A DNA stretch of 64,000 nucleotides, taken from assembly GCA_016709865.1 (NCBI GenBank), contig JADJLX010000005.1, positions 806,001-870,000 on the forward strand, given 5' to 3'. A program made the translations under genes and the position numbers. The notes below the pieces were generated by a model, which saw only the letters and a program-made list of their open reading frames with translations, searched no databases and had not been told where the DNA came from. This DNA is from Bacteroidales bacterium. GTDB lineage: Bacteria > Bacteroidota > Bacteroidia > Bacteroidales > VadinHA17. Shown piece after piece: positions 25,925-33,250 of the stretch (its first letter is position 1; every line of letters starts with the position of its first letter).

Positions 25925-26945
25925 AGATTTTCCTTCTGTTCAACTCCTTCTGATAAAGGGCAGCATACCTGTTATGCTCGGATAGAGTTCTGGAGAAATT
26001 ATGGTACCCCGAAAAATCCGCTTTTGCTGCGAAAAAGAGGTAGTCATGTTTTTCAGCATTCAGTACTGCATCAAGTCCGTCCTTTGAAGGGCAGCCGATT
26101 GGTCCGGGCGGGAATCCATTATGCCGGTAAGTATTATATGGAGAATCAACAATCAGATGTTTCTTAAGCACCCTTGTGATAGTAAAGTCATTAAGTGCGA
26201 ACTTAATTGTAGGACAAGCCTGAAGCGGAATTCCTCGTTTCAGTCTGTTCAGATAGACACCTGCGATTCGTGGTTTCTCATCTTTCTTAGCCACCTCATC
26301 GTCGATTATTGAAGCCAGGATAGCAACCTCAACAGGACTGAGATTCTTTTCCTTTGCCTTACTTAATCTTTCCTCGTTCCAGAATTTTCTGTACTCCTTC
26401 AGCATTCTTTCATAGAATTCCATGGGATCAGTGTTCCAGTAGAACTCATAAGTATCGGGAATGAACAGGGCGATTATGTTTTCACTTTTAAAGCCATCTT
26501 TTGCATAGTTCGATTCTTCAGAAAAGTAGCTAACAAGTTGTGCCGAGTCTGTCTCTATCTGCCTGCCAATCTTACCTGCAATCTGATTAAGGCTTCTTAC
26601 ATTATTAAAAGTCACCTTAACAGGTTCCTGCCTGCCTGATCTTAGGAGATTAACTAATCCAACATAGCTGATGTCAGAATCAATCGCATATCGCCCGGGC
26701 TTTATTAATTCAGGATACTTCTTTTTAACTGCAACCCACTCAAAAAGTTTAGGTTTTTTAATATCAAGATTTGAATAAAGTGTATCAAGTACACTATTAT
26801 AAGATGAACCTGTAGGGATATATAAATACTTAACATTTTCAGAATGGATTACCTTTCCAAAAAGAGCCTTGTAAACTATAAAACCTGCAGCTAAAAACAG
26901 TATAACCGCAGTTATTAAAGAGAATAGAATTATCTTTTTATTCAT
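25917..26945 (-). CDS. mltG: endolytic murein transglycosylase MltG
   Basis: 342 residues: short cytoplasmic end, one transmembrane helix (about 5-28), then a LysM-like region and the YceG catalytic domain. Family signatures: F-I-P-D-T-Y-E-F-Y-W, A-G-V-Y-L-N-R-L-K-R-G-I-P-L-Q, S-P-Y-N-T-Y, G-F-P-P-G-P-I. MltG cuts nascent glycan strands and may set their length. Two differences from the usual form: the I-V-E-x-E segment with the catalytic Glu reads I-I-D215-D216-E217, and the Asp of L-Q-x-D-P-T is Cys244. The ATG at 26945 is favoured over a start at 26966 by the promoter box at 26964-26971. Confidence 0.9.
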   Translation of the reverse strand: MNKKIILFSLITAVILFLAAGFIVYKALFGKVIHSENVKYLYIPTGSSYNSVLDTLYSNLDIKKPKLFEWVAVKKKYPELIKPGRYAIDSDISYVGLVNLLRSGRQEPVKVTFNNVRSLNQIAGKIGRQIETDSAQLVSYFSEESNYAKDGFKSENIIALFIPDTYEFYWNTDPMEFYERMLKEYRKFWNEERLSKAKEKNLSPVEVAILASIIDDEVAKKDEKPRIAGVYLNRLKRGIPLQACPTIKFALNDFTITRVLKKHLIVDSPYNTYRHNGFPPGPIGCPSKDGLDAVLNAEKHDYLFFAAKADFSGYHNFSRTLSEHNRYAALYQKELNRRKIFK

Positions 26946-26963
26946 TGTCAATGAATGAGAGCG

Positions 26964-26971
26964 CAAAATTA
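26964..26971 (-). promoter_or_regulatory. Bacteroidetes -7 box (TAATTTTG on minus strand)
   Basis: TAnnTTTG on the minus strand; transcription near 26957 would start 12 bases before the mltG ATG at 26945 and would exclude the upstream start at 26966. Confidence 0.4.
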
Positions 26972-26982
26972 GGGATATTTAA

Positions 26983-26990
26983 TAAATTTG
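26983..26990 (+). promoter_or_regulatory. Bacteroidetes -7 box (TAAATTTG)
   Basis: Exact TAnnTTTG match directing rightward transcription into the TauE/SafE-like gene; start near 26997. With the leftward box at 26964-26971 it forms a compact divergent promoter region. Confidence 0.4.
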
Positions 26991-27015
26991 CATCACTGAA
27001 GAAAAACTTATCTAG

Positions 27016-27390
27016 ATGAAAATGACAACATCAATGCTACTGATTCTGATAGTAATAGGTATCATCACTGGTATTATGGCAGGAATGCTTGGTATCGGTG
27101 GTGCAATAATAATGATCCCGGCCCTGGTTTTTTTCCTGGGGACAAGTCAGCAGATGGCTCAGGGTACAAGTATAGCTGTCATGTTGCCCCCGATAGGTAT
27201 TCTGGCTGCTTACAACTACTATAAGGCAGGACATGTAAATATCACATTTGCTATTGTACTGGCAGTCTGTTTCCTGGTTGGTTCCTATTTCGGTTCCAAA
27301 TGGGCCCTGACCATACCTCAGGCAATGCTGAAAAAAATATTCGGGGTACTCCTATTGCTGGTAGCAATTAAGATGCTTTTCTCAAAATGA
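27016..27390 (+). CDS. half-size TauE/SafE (TSUP) membrane protein
   Basis: 124 residues with four hydrophobic helices. The motif G-I-M-A-G-M-L-G-I-G-G-A at 18-29 followed by P-A-L-V-F-F is the TSUP signature, and G-S-Y-F-G-S-K-W closes the half-repeat. Full-length family members (about 250 aa) have two such repeats; here only one is coded and no second half or frameshifted remainder follows. It would have to act as a dimer. Substrate is unknown (sulfite, sulfonates or others are known for the family). Confidence 0.82.
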   Translation: MKMTTSMLLILIVIGIITGIMAGMLGIGGAIIMIPALVFFLGTSQQMAQGTSIAVMLPPIGILAAYNYYKAGHVNITFAIVLAVCFLVGSYFGSKWALTIPQAMLKKIFGVLLLLVAIKMLFSK

Positions 27391-27410
27391 GATTTAGTTA
27401 AGAAAGAAAT

Positions 27411-27534
27411 CCATTAACCACTAAGGACACAAAGGATACTCAAAGGACACCAAGGGTTTAAAAAGTATTCCACATCGGACTAAAATTACATTGTGACCTT
27501 AGTTTGTTTCCTTAGCGACCTTTGTGGTTAATGG
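27411..27534. repeat. palindromic intergenic repeat (TTAACCACAAAG family), copy 2
   Basis: Inverted ends CCATTAACCAC (27411-27421) and GTGGTTAATGG (27524-27534), with internal ACACAAAGG/CTTTG-type repeats in both halves. It lies between two convergent genes, 20 bases after the TauE/SafE stop and 19 bases from the PorT-like stop. Confidence 0.8.
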
Positions 27535-27553
27535 ATCTCGATTTATTTTTCAA

Positions 27554-28192
27554 CTAGAACATCAAACCAAGACTGAATAAGAACGCATTTGGTCTGTTAT
27601 CAAGAGGAACTTTGGTACCTGTAAGGTTTTCTATCTGATTCTGGTACTTCTTCAGACTCCCTTCATACCTTACATCAAAAGTCAGGGTTTTCAGAATATC
27701 AAGTCCAACTCCGGCCTGATAACCAAAACTTGCTTTACTGTAAATGTCTTTCAGATTAGCATCATTAATCAGAGCCTTCGGGCTGCCTATCGATACTGAG
27801 GCAGCTGGTCCGGCATTCAGTCTGAGGGGTCCAAGTTTAAATCCGAGCATCACAGGTACACTCAGCTTATTCAGCTTTTGTGAAACCTCGACAGGGGTAA
27901 CACTACCCGGACTTGTAACATTATACATATACTCTGAAGTAGCAAATAAAACCTCAGGCTGAACATAAATACCTAGCAGGGTAAGTCTCATGAATAATCC
28001 TCCGTGTACACCATAATCTGCACCCTTAAGAGCCTGAATGGTATACTCTCCGGCCTGTCCGGTAAGGCTTACTGCCTTATCCATCGATATTGAGTTTGTG
28101 CTTAATCCGGCCTTAAGACCGAATTTTATCTGTGAAAAAGCAGGGAGTGAAATCATTATCACCAGCAAAATTGAAAATAGTCTCTTCATCAT
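27554..28192 (-). CDS. outer-membrane beta-barrel protein (PorT-like)
   Basis: 212 residues with a signal peptide (about 1-20, ending P-A-F-S-Q). The body alternates polar and hydrophobic residues in strands and begins I-K-F-G-L-K-A-G-L-S-T-N, the usual start of the PorT / outer-membrane beta-barrel (OMP_b-brl_2) family; it ends F-L-F-S-L-G-L-M-F with a terminal Phe. Such proteins sit in the outer membrane with an eight-stranded barrel. No specific role can be given. It is alone on its strand. Confidence 0.8.
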   Translation of the reverse strand: MMKRLFSILLVIMISLPAFSQIKFGLKAGLSTNSISMDKAVSLTGQAGEYTIQALKGADYGVHGGLFMRLTLLGIYVQPEVLFATSEYMYNVTSPGSVTPVEVSQKLNKLSVPVMLGFKLGPLRLNAGPAASVSIGSPKALINDANLKDIYSKASFGYQAGVGLDILKTLTFDVRYEGSLKKYQNQIENLTGTKVPLDNRPNAFLFSLGLMF

Positions 28193-28226
28193 TTAATGTT
28201 TTAAGTTTATTTTTCAGTTAAGAGTA

Positions 28227-28261
28227 ATTACGAATTATAAATTACGAATTACGAATATTAT
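28227..28261. repeat. heptamer tandem array, unit ATTACGA
   Basis: Five 7-base units (ATTACGA, ATTATAA, ATTACGA, ATTACGA, ATATTAT) upstream of the PorT-like gene and downstream of the TlpA-like gene. Unlike most arrays in the window it is not next to a stop codon. Confidence 0.7.
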
Positions 28262-28361
28262 AATTTACTACTCTCATAAGTAACGTAAATAAGCAATAAA
28301 AGGTTGCTTGGTAAATTCTCTTTTCAGTTTCTGATATTTTGATAACGTGAAAATGAGATTA

Positions 28362-28895
28362 TTATTTTGAAGCAAGTGCTGTGAAAATAACCTTCTTCAT
28401 TTCCGCAAATTCCTCTTTTTCAAAGAGACGTGTGAGAAATATTATTTTTCCTGTTCTGTCAATAATAACATTTCGTGTTACTCCTGCTTCTTTCTGGGCA
28501 AATAGTCCGAAAATATCGGCACCCGGATCGAGAACGAGCGGATAAGAAACTGCAATGTCTTTTTTGAATTGCAGCACTTTTTCGAGAGGTTCATCACGGT
28601 CAATTCCCAATACAACTAGTCCTTCAGATTTCTTCTCCTGCCATATCTCCTTTTCAATAAATGGCATCTCTGTTCTGCACACGCTGCACCAGCTGGCAGT
28701 AAACTGAAGCATAACAATTTTTCCCTTAAGATCAGAAAGTTTGTAACTTTTACCACCGGCTTCGCTTATTTTAAAATCGGGTGCTTTATCACCAACCTTT
28801 ACCAGATATCCATTCTCGTAAACCGGTTTCTCCTGAGCTGAAACAAGTGAAGTAATAAATAATGTTACTGCAACCAGAACTATACTTTTTCTCAT
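28362..28895 (-). CDS. TlpA-like periplasmic thiol-disulfide oxidoreductase
   Basis: 177 residues with a signal peptide (about 1-20). Thioredoxin fold of the TlpA/ResA/AhpC-TSA group, with V-G-D-K-A-P-D-F near residue 35 and the redox site W-C-S-V-C-R-T-E-M-P. The conserved cis-Pro region is near V-T-R-N. Probably reduces disulfides in the periplasm. A TTG start at 28922 would add nine residues, but the promoter at 28920-28948 would exclude it, so the ATG at 28895 is used. Confidence 0.85.
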   Translation of the reverse strand: MRKSIVLVAVTLFITSLVSAQEKPVYENGYLVKVGDKAPDFKISEAGGKSYKLSDLKGKIVMLQFTASWCSVCRTEMPFIEKEIWQEKKSEGLVVLGIDRDEPLEKVLQFKKDIAVSYPLVLDPGADIFGLFAQKEAGVTRNVIIDRTGKIIFLTRLFEKEEFAEMKKVIFTALASK

Positions 28896-28919
28896 ATGAA
28901 GTGAATTAATAGATTTTTT

Positions 28920-28948
28920 CAAAGATATAACAGTAAACCAATTTGCAA
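28920..28948 (-). promoter_or_regulatory. Bacteroidetes promoter (TTG, 17-base spacer, TATCTTTG) on minus strand
   Basis: On the minus strand a -33 TTG (28946-28948) and an exact -7 box TATCTTTG (28920-28927) lie at near-canonical spacing. Transcription near 28913 leads to the TlpA-like gene with its ATG at 28895. This is the best two-part promoter match noted in the window. Confidence 0.5.
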
Positions 28949-29006
28949 TAAATAATTACCTTAGTAAAATCAACACCTTGTTATAATAAAGTATAATTTA
29001 TATTGA

Positions 29007-30608
29007 ATGAAGAAGCTTCTTTTATCATTATTTATCCTTTGCACCTTATCAGTATCAATTACTTACGGTCAGTTAACACCAGAGGAAAAAGGAATGCAGG
29101 CGATTACAACTGATGCTATAAAAGCGCAGCTTGGATTCCTTTCATCTGACTGGACAGAGGGAAGGATGGCTGGAGAAAAAGGTGAATTTATATCTGCCGA
29201 CTATATTGCAAGCATACTTCAGATCTATGGAGTAAAGCCAGGCGGAGACCTTTTCCAGACAAATAATGCAGCAAATAGTCCAAAAACTGCAGACAGAACA
29301 TATTTCCAGAATTTCGTCCTACTTAAGAAAACTCCGGGAGATGAACAGGTTATGAAAGTAAGATCAGTTGATGGACAGACTACAAGGACATATAATTTTA
29401 CATACGGAGTTGACTTTCAGTTCAGACAAACAGCAGGATCTGTTGAAATTGATGCCCCTGTAGTATTTGCCGGATATGGATTCAAAAATGAAAAACTTAA
29501 AGTCAATGATTTCAGTAAACTCGATATAAAAGGAAAGTTCATACTTCGGGTAACAGGAGTTCCGGAATTTGCAAGACAACAGTTAACCCAGAATGAGATT
29601 TATGCTTCCGAGAGAGAAATTGAAAATATTGCCCGGACAGGCGGAGCGCTCGGGATAATTGAGATCTATCCTAATTCAACGGTTCTGGGATTGCCGGCAA
29701 GAAAAGATTTCAATAACATGTCGCCTTCTGAAAACTATCCTCGGTCATCACAGGCAAATGTATCGTATTCAATACCAGGGAAAAACAATTCAGAGAGTCT
29801 TTTAAGGATAATGATCTCTGTTAAAACTGCCAATGAGATATTAGCCGGAACAGGCATTATTGTTGACGAGTATCTGAAGAAAGCCAATTCAAATACCCTT
29901 TTTCCGCTATCTGACCTCCGGGGTAAATATTTATTTATTAAGTCAACTACTGTTACATCCACAGTTGCAGTACGAAACATAATCGGAGTAATAGAGGGCA
30001 ATGATCCTGATCAGGTAATTGTACTGGGTGCCCACTACGATCATATGGGTATGAATAATGGATATCTGTGGAACGGAGCAGATGATAACGGATCCGGAAC
30101 TGTTGGAGTTATGACTCTGGCTAAGGCAATAATGGCAACCGGAAAAAAGCCTGACAAGACTATTATTGTTGCATTATGGACTGCTGAAGAAGAAGGACTT
30201 CTCGGATCAAGATACTGGGTACAAAATCCTACCTGTCCTCTGAAAAGTGTAAAACTAAATGTGAATTTTGATATGATATCGAGATATATAAATGATAATG
30301 AGCCTAATAAAGTTACCATGACTTATACATTATCAAATCCCGGATTCAAAGACATTACCGCAGCGAACCTTAAGAAATACGGGATTGATCTTTTGATTGA
30401 TTATCAGCCATCTGCAGATCCCCCGGGAGGTACAGACCACAGATCATTTGTTGCAGCAGGAATTCCTGTTATGAGATTTAAGCCGGGTCATCGGGAAGAG
30501 TATCATACCCCTGATGATGAGTACAATACCATCGATTGGGATATTATGGAGAAGATCATCAAGATAAGCTATGCGAATGTATGGGAATTGGCTAATACGG
30601 TGTGGTGA
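29007..30608 (+). CDS. secreted M28 family zinc aminopeptidase
   Basis: 533 residues with a signal peptide (about 1-21). Between about residues 130 and 290 is an inserted PA-like domain, then the M28 catalytic domain with two-zinc ligands: G-A-H-Y-D-H, G-A-D-D-N-G-S-G, W-T-A-E-E-E-G-L-L-G-S, N-F-D-M-I and D-H-R-S-F. The catalytic Glu is the first in A-E-E-E. Members remove N-terminal amino acids from peptides outside the cytoplasm. The TGA stop (30606-30608) lies inside the start of a heptamer array. It shares orientation with the following PIG-L gene. Confidence 0.9.
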   Translation: MKKLLLSLFILCTLSVSITYGQLTPEEKGMQAITTDAIKAQLGFLSSDWTEGRMAGEKGEFISADYIASILQIYGVKPGGDLFQTNNAANSPKTADRTYFQNFVLLKKTPGDEQVMKVRSVDGQTTRTYNFTYGVDFQFRQTAGSVEIDAPVVFAGYGFKNEKLKVNDFSKLDIKGKFILRVTGVPEFARQQLTQNEIYASEREIENIARTGGALGIIEIYPNSTVLGLPARKDFNNMSPSENYPRSSQANVSYSIPGKNNSESLLRIMISVKTANEILAGTGIIVDEYLKKANSNTLFPLSDLRGKYLFIKSTTVTSTVAVRNIIGVIEGNDPDQVIVLGAHYDHMGMNNGYLWNGADDNGSGTVGVMTLAKAIMATGKKPDKTIIVALWTAEEEGLLGSRYWVQNPTCPLKSVKLNVNFDMISRYINDNEPNKVTMTYTLSNPGFKDITAANLKKYGIDLLIDYQPSADPPGGTDHRSFVAAGIPVMRFKPGHREEYHTPDDEYNTIDWDIMEKIIKISYANVWELANTVW

Positions 30609-30672
30609 GTGCGGGGTGCGGGGTGCTGGGAGCTGGGTACTGGGTGCTGGGTGCTGGGTACTGGGTGCTGGG
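30607..30672. repeat. heptamer tandem array, unit GGGTGCT, nine units
   Basis: Nine consecutive 7-base units (GAGTGCG, GGGTGCG, GGGTGCT, GGGAGCT, GGGTACT, GGGTGCT, GGGTGCT, GGGTACT, GGGTGCT) starting inside the M28 stop codon. The unit is a register-shifted relative of the GGTACTG array at 4792-4826, so these two arrays share a lineage. Confidence 0.88.
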
Positions 30673-30698
30673 AAAAGAATGGATAAAATAATTTAAAT

Positions 30699-31598
30699 AT
30701 GATAACTATGAAAACAATTACTACTTCATTTCTGTTGATTTTGCTGGTACTATTCTCTCCAATTCTTAAGAGTCAGGAGAGCAAAGAAAAGCTTCATATT
30801 ATAATCATCGGTGCTCATCCAGATGATCCGGATAAGATAGGCGGATGTGCTTATAAATGGGCTCAACTGGGCCACGATGTAATGATGGTGTCTCTCACAA
30901 ACGGTGATGCCGGACATCAGTCATTACAGCCGGCAGAGCTTGCAAAGATCCGCAGGGAAGAGGCAAGAAGAGCCGGTGAAGTTATTGGGGTAAGATACAT
31001 AACTCTCGATAATCACGACGGTCAATTGATGCCTACCTATGAAAACAGGCTGCAGGTGATAAAACTTATAAGGGAGCAGAAGGCAGATATTGTAATATTT
31101 CCACGTCCGTACGATTATCATCCCGATCACAGGTATACTGGTGTTCTGGTTCTTGATGCAGCGTACATGGTTACAGTGCCGAAAATTCTTCCTGAAGTAA
31201 AATTTCTCGAGAAGAATCCGGTTTTCCTGTTTATGAGCGATGGTTTTATTCATCCTGAAGCATTTAAAGCTGATATTGCTGTAGCAATAGATGACGTAAT
31301 TGAAAAAAAGATTGACATGTATCACCAGCATACCTCACAGATGTATGAATGGCTTCCATTTAACAGAGGGGCGCTCAGTGAAGTTCCCAAATCAGAAACT
31401 GACCGGAGAAAGTGGCTTGGTAAAACATGGGAAGAAAGATCTAATGCAGAACCATTCAGGGATAAACTCATTGAAATCTATGGAAGTGAAAAAGGAAAAT
31501 CAGTCGAGTACTGTGAAGCTTTTCAGGATTCCGGCTATGGCACACGTATCACAAAAGAAAATCTTACACATTACTTTCCTTTCCTGAAAAATAAATAG
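30699..31598 (+). CDS. PIG-L family (LmbE-like) N-deacetylase, secreted
   Basis: 299 residues with a signal peptide (about 1-25, ending K-S-Q). Zinc motif A-H-P-D-D-P-D near residue 40 and the second histidine segment R-P-Y-D-Y-H-P-D-H-R-Y, typical for PIG-L/LmbE deacetylases of N-acetylglucosamine-containing substrates. The exported form suggests action on extracellular glycans or glycosides. A second ATG nine bases in is an equally good start. It follows the M28 gene across the heptamer array. Confidence 0.87.
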   Translation: MITMKTITTSFLLILLVLFSPILKSQESKEKLHIIIIGAHPDDPDKIGGCAYKWAQLGHDVMMVSLTNGDAGHQSLQPAELAKIRREEARRAGEVIGVRYITLDNHDGQLMPTYENRLQVIKLIREQKADIVIFPRPYDYHPDHRYTGVLVLDAAYMVTVPKILPEVKFLEKNPVFLFMSDGFIHPEAFKADIAVAIDDVIEKKIDMYHQHTSQMYEWLPFNRGALSEVPKSETDRRKWLGKTWEERSNAEPFRDKLIEIYGSEKGKSVEYCEAFQDSGYGTRITKENLTHYFPFLKNK

Positions 31599-31657
31599 GC
31601 CGACGAGAAAGGTTGTATGGCATGATATTTGAATCATAATAAGAAAAATATACTGCC

Positions 31658-32173
31658 ATGAAAAAACTATTATTCATTCTTGCAATTATTGCTCTGTTTT
31701 CTTCATGTACTGTCTCAAAAGAGGCTCAATTGTCGAGATCAGAATTACGAAAGGATAAGAGAATTGCAGAACAGGCAATTGTAAAGAAAGCAGTTGAATC
31801 CAAGAGATATATCATAAAGCTCGACCGGATGTATTTCAGACACGGCGGTTTTATTGACCTTTATCCAAGAGCCAATTACATCATAATAGATGGTAATAAA
31901 GCTGCTGTGAGCATGGCCTATATAGGCAGACAGTACGATATAAGACCAATTGCAGGAATAAATATTATAGGCCGGCCTTTGAAATATGAACTTACAAATG
32001 ATGTTACGAAGGGAACATATAAGGTTAAAACAGAAGTTGATAACGGAAGAAACTCATTTGATCTGTATCTCACAATCGGCAAAGGAGGATATTGCAGTGT
32101 CTCCTTATCAAATATGAAGCTCGATTATGTAACGTATAAGGGCTATCTGGTACCGATCAAAGAGAAAGTATAA
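31658..32173 (+). CDS. DUF4251 lipoprotein
   Basis: 171 residues. Lipoprotein signal with cysteine near residue 17 (F-S-S-C-T). The body matches DUF4251, a Bacteroidota-specific domain, shown by Y-I-I-K-L-D-R-M...Y-I-I-I-D-G-N-K-A-A-V-S-M-A-Y-I-G-R and the late L-T-I-G-K-G-G-Y-C-S-V-S-L-S. Function is not known. It is exported to an envelope membrane. The stop is six bases before a heptamer array. Confidence 0.8.
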   Translation: MKKLLFILAIIALFSSCTVSKEAQLSRSELRKDKRIAEQAIVKKAVESKRYIIKLDRMYFRHGGFIDLYPRANYIIIDGNKAAVSMAYIGRQYDIRPIAGINIIGRPLKYELTNDVTKGTYKVKTEVDNGRNSFDLYLTIGKGGYCSVSLSNMKLDYVTYKGYLVPIKEKV

Positions 32174-32178
32174 AAGAG

Positions 32179-32220
32179 ATTTCGGAATGCGGATTGCGGA
32201 TTTCGGATTTCGGATTTCGG
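32179..32220. repeat. heptamer tandem array, unit ATTTCGG
   Basis: Six 7-base units close to ATTTCGG (ATTTCGG, AATGCGG, ATTGCGG, then three ATTTCGG) starting six bases after the DUF4251 stop codon. Confidence 0.85.
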
Positions 32221-32240
32221 AGTTGCCATTACCAAAGACA

Positions 32241-32289
32241 GATCACCGATTACCGATTACCGATTACCGATTACCGATCACTGATTACT
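32241..32289. repeat. heptamer tandem array, unit GATTACC
   Basis: Seven 7-base units (GATCACC, four GATTACC, GATCACT, GATTACT) 20 bases after the previous array, with a different unit. The last unit overlaps the stop codon of the convergent gene (32285-32287). Confidence 0.85.
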
Positions 32290-32650
32290 GGTATTCAATA
32301 TACTGGCTATTCTCCCTCAGCTCAAGGAAATCATCTCCTGTTTCCCTGTAACCATATTCAAAACAATAATGAAACTTATAGCCCTGTGATGTTTCTATTA
32401 CATGGGTGAAGAAACTGAAATTGTAGCCCAGGGCAAACAGGGCATCTTTATGGATCTTTACTTTACCTTCTGTATAAAGATCAGCAAGTATCCTTCTGTT
32501 CTTGCGTAACAGACCGTGAACATTCCTAACAAAATTGTTGGAGTCGCGGTTAAGCCTGTTATTATAATTATTACGGCATTGATCAGAACAGAACTTCTTA
32601 TCAGTACGGCCACGTAAGGTGTCGCCGCAATCGAGACATTTCTTTTCCAC
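32285..32650 (-). CDS. small zinc-finger protein, DUF-like
   Basis: 121 residues from a GTG at 32650 (V/M-E-K-K-C-L-D-C-G-D). The N-terminus has a four-cysteine zinc-binding pattern C-L-D-C...K-F-C-S-D-Q-C-R-N-N-Y-N-N, resembling the treble-clef form seen in small Bacteroidota proteins of unknown role. The remainder is helical then beta-rich with aromatic residues (Y-K-F-H-Y-C-F-E-Y-G-Y-R). The frame is open upstream to 32752, but that part has no family-like sequence. Function is unknown. The final residues and stop codon adjoin a heptamer array. Confidence 0.68.
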   Translation of the reverse strand: MEKKCLDCGDTLRGRTDKKFCSDQCRNNYNNRLNRDSNNFVRNVHGLLRKNRRILADLYTEGKVKIHKDALFALGYNFSFFTHVIETSQGYKFHYCFEYGYRETGDDFLELRENSQYIEYQ

Positions 32651-32767
32651 AGCACTAATGTTTTGATAAAGATATAAAAAAACGTTTTCAAACGGATACA
32701 AACGACTATAAATGATTCGAAAGCGTGTATAAGTGATTAATAACCGAAACACTTTTTGAGACCGGTG

Positions 32768-32775
32768 TAAGTTTG
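32768..32775 (+). promoter_or_regulatory. Bacteroidetes -7 box (TAAGTTTG) for ssb
   Basis: Exact TAnnTTTG match about 42 bases upstream of the ssb ATG. The leader after it is very A/T-rich, which in Bacteroidota often replaces a Shine-Dalgarno sequence. Confidence 0.4.
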
Positions 32776-32816
32776 CTAAGAAATTAATTTTAATGTCAAA
32801 CTTAAATTTTTAAATC

Positions 32817-33173
32817 ATGAACTCATTAAGAAACAGAGTAGCACTCATCGGAAATCTCGGAATGGATCCGGAAGTTAAGACAACAGAAACAGGAAAGAAA
32901 TTTGCACATTTCACACTCGCAACAAACGATGGCTTCAAGAATGCCGAAGGGCAAAGCGTGAAAGAGACTACATGGCATAATATTGTTGCCTGGAATGGTC
33001 TTGCAGAAACTGCCGGAAAATTTCTGAAAAAGGGGAAAGAAGTAGCCGTTGAAGGAAGGATAGTGTACCGCACTTACGAAGACAAAAAGGGTATTACTAA
33101 AAACGTAACCGAAATCGTCCTGAGCGATCTTCTGCTCCTCAGAAACGGAGAGAAAGCTCCGAAAGATGAGTAA
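32817..33173 (+). CDS. ssb: single-stranded DNA-binding protein
   Basis: 118 residues, one OB fold beginning N-R-V-A-L-I-G-N-L-G-M-D-P-E and containing the W-H-N-I-V-A-W motif and the aromatic/basic strand K-E-V-A-V-E-G-R-I-V-Y-R. It is short: the glycine-rich linker and the acidic D-x-x-x-P-F tip used to recruit repair enzymes are missing (it ends A-P-K-D-E). Short SSBs like this are common as secondary copies in Bacteroidota, so another full-length SSB may exist elsewhere. A terminator follows at 33215. Confidence 0.9.
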   Translation: MNSLRNRVALIGNLGMDPEVKTTETGKKFAHFTLATNDGFKNAEGQSVKETTWHNIVAWNGLAETAGKFLKKGKEVAVEGRIVYRTYEDKKGITKNVTEIVLSDLLLLRNGEKAPKDE

Positions 33174-33214
33174 AATCTGTGGAGAATTACATCGCTGCAA
33201 TTCCTCAGAAGAGT

Positions 33215-33246
33215 AAGGCTGTTTCAAGAATGAGACAGCCTTTTCT
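33215..33246. terminator. intrinsic terminator after ssb, probably bidirectional
   Basis: Stem AAGGCTGTTTC (33215-33225) with GAGACAGCCTT (33232-33242), one G-T pair, six-base loop, followed by a T-rich run (TTTTCT). It lies between ssb and the convergent SIS gene and could serve both. Confidence 0.75.
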
Positions 33247-33250
33247 CTGT

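Noticed and set aside
30607..30672. CRISPR-like direct repeats
   Set aside because: Units are 7 bases, directly adjacent, without spacers; no cas gene is present in the window.
32194..32409. 71-residue plus-strand open frame with repeated residues
   Set aside because: It is a translation of the two heptamer arrays (7 is not a multiple of 3, so all frames cycle), extended into the antisense of the zinc-finger gene.
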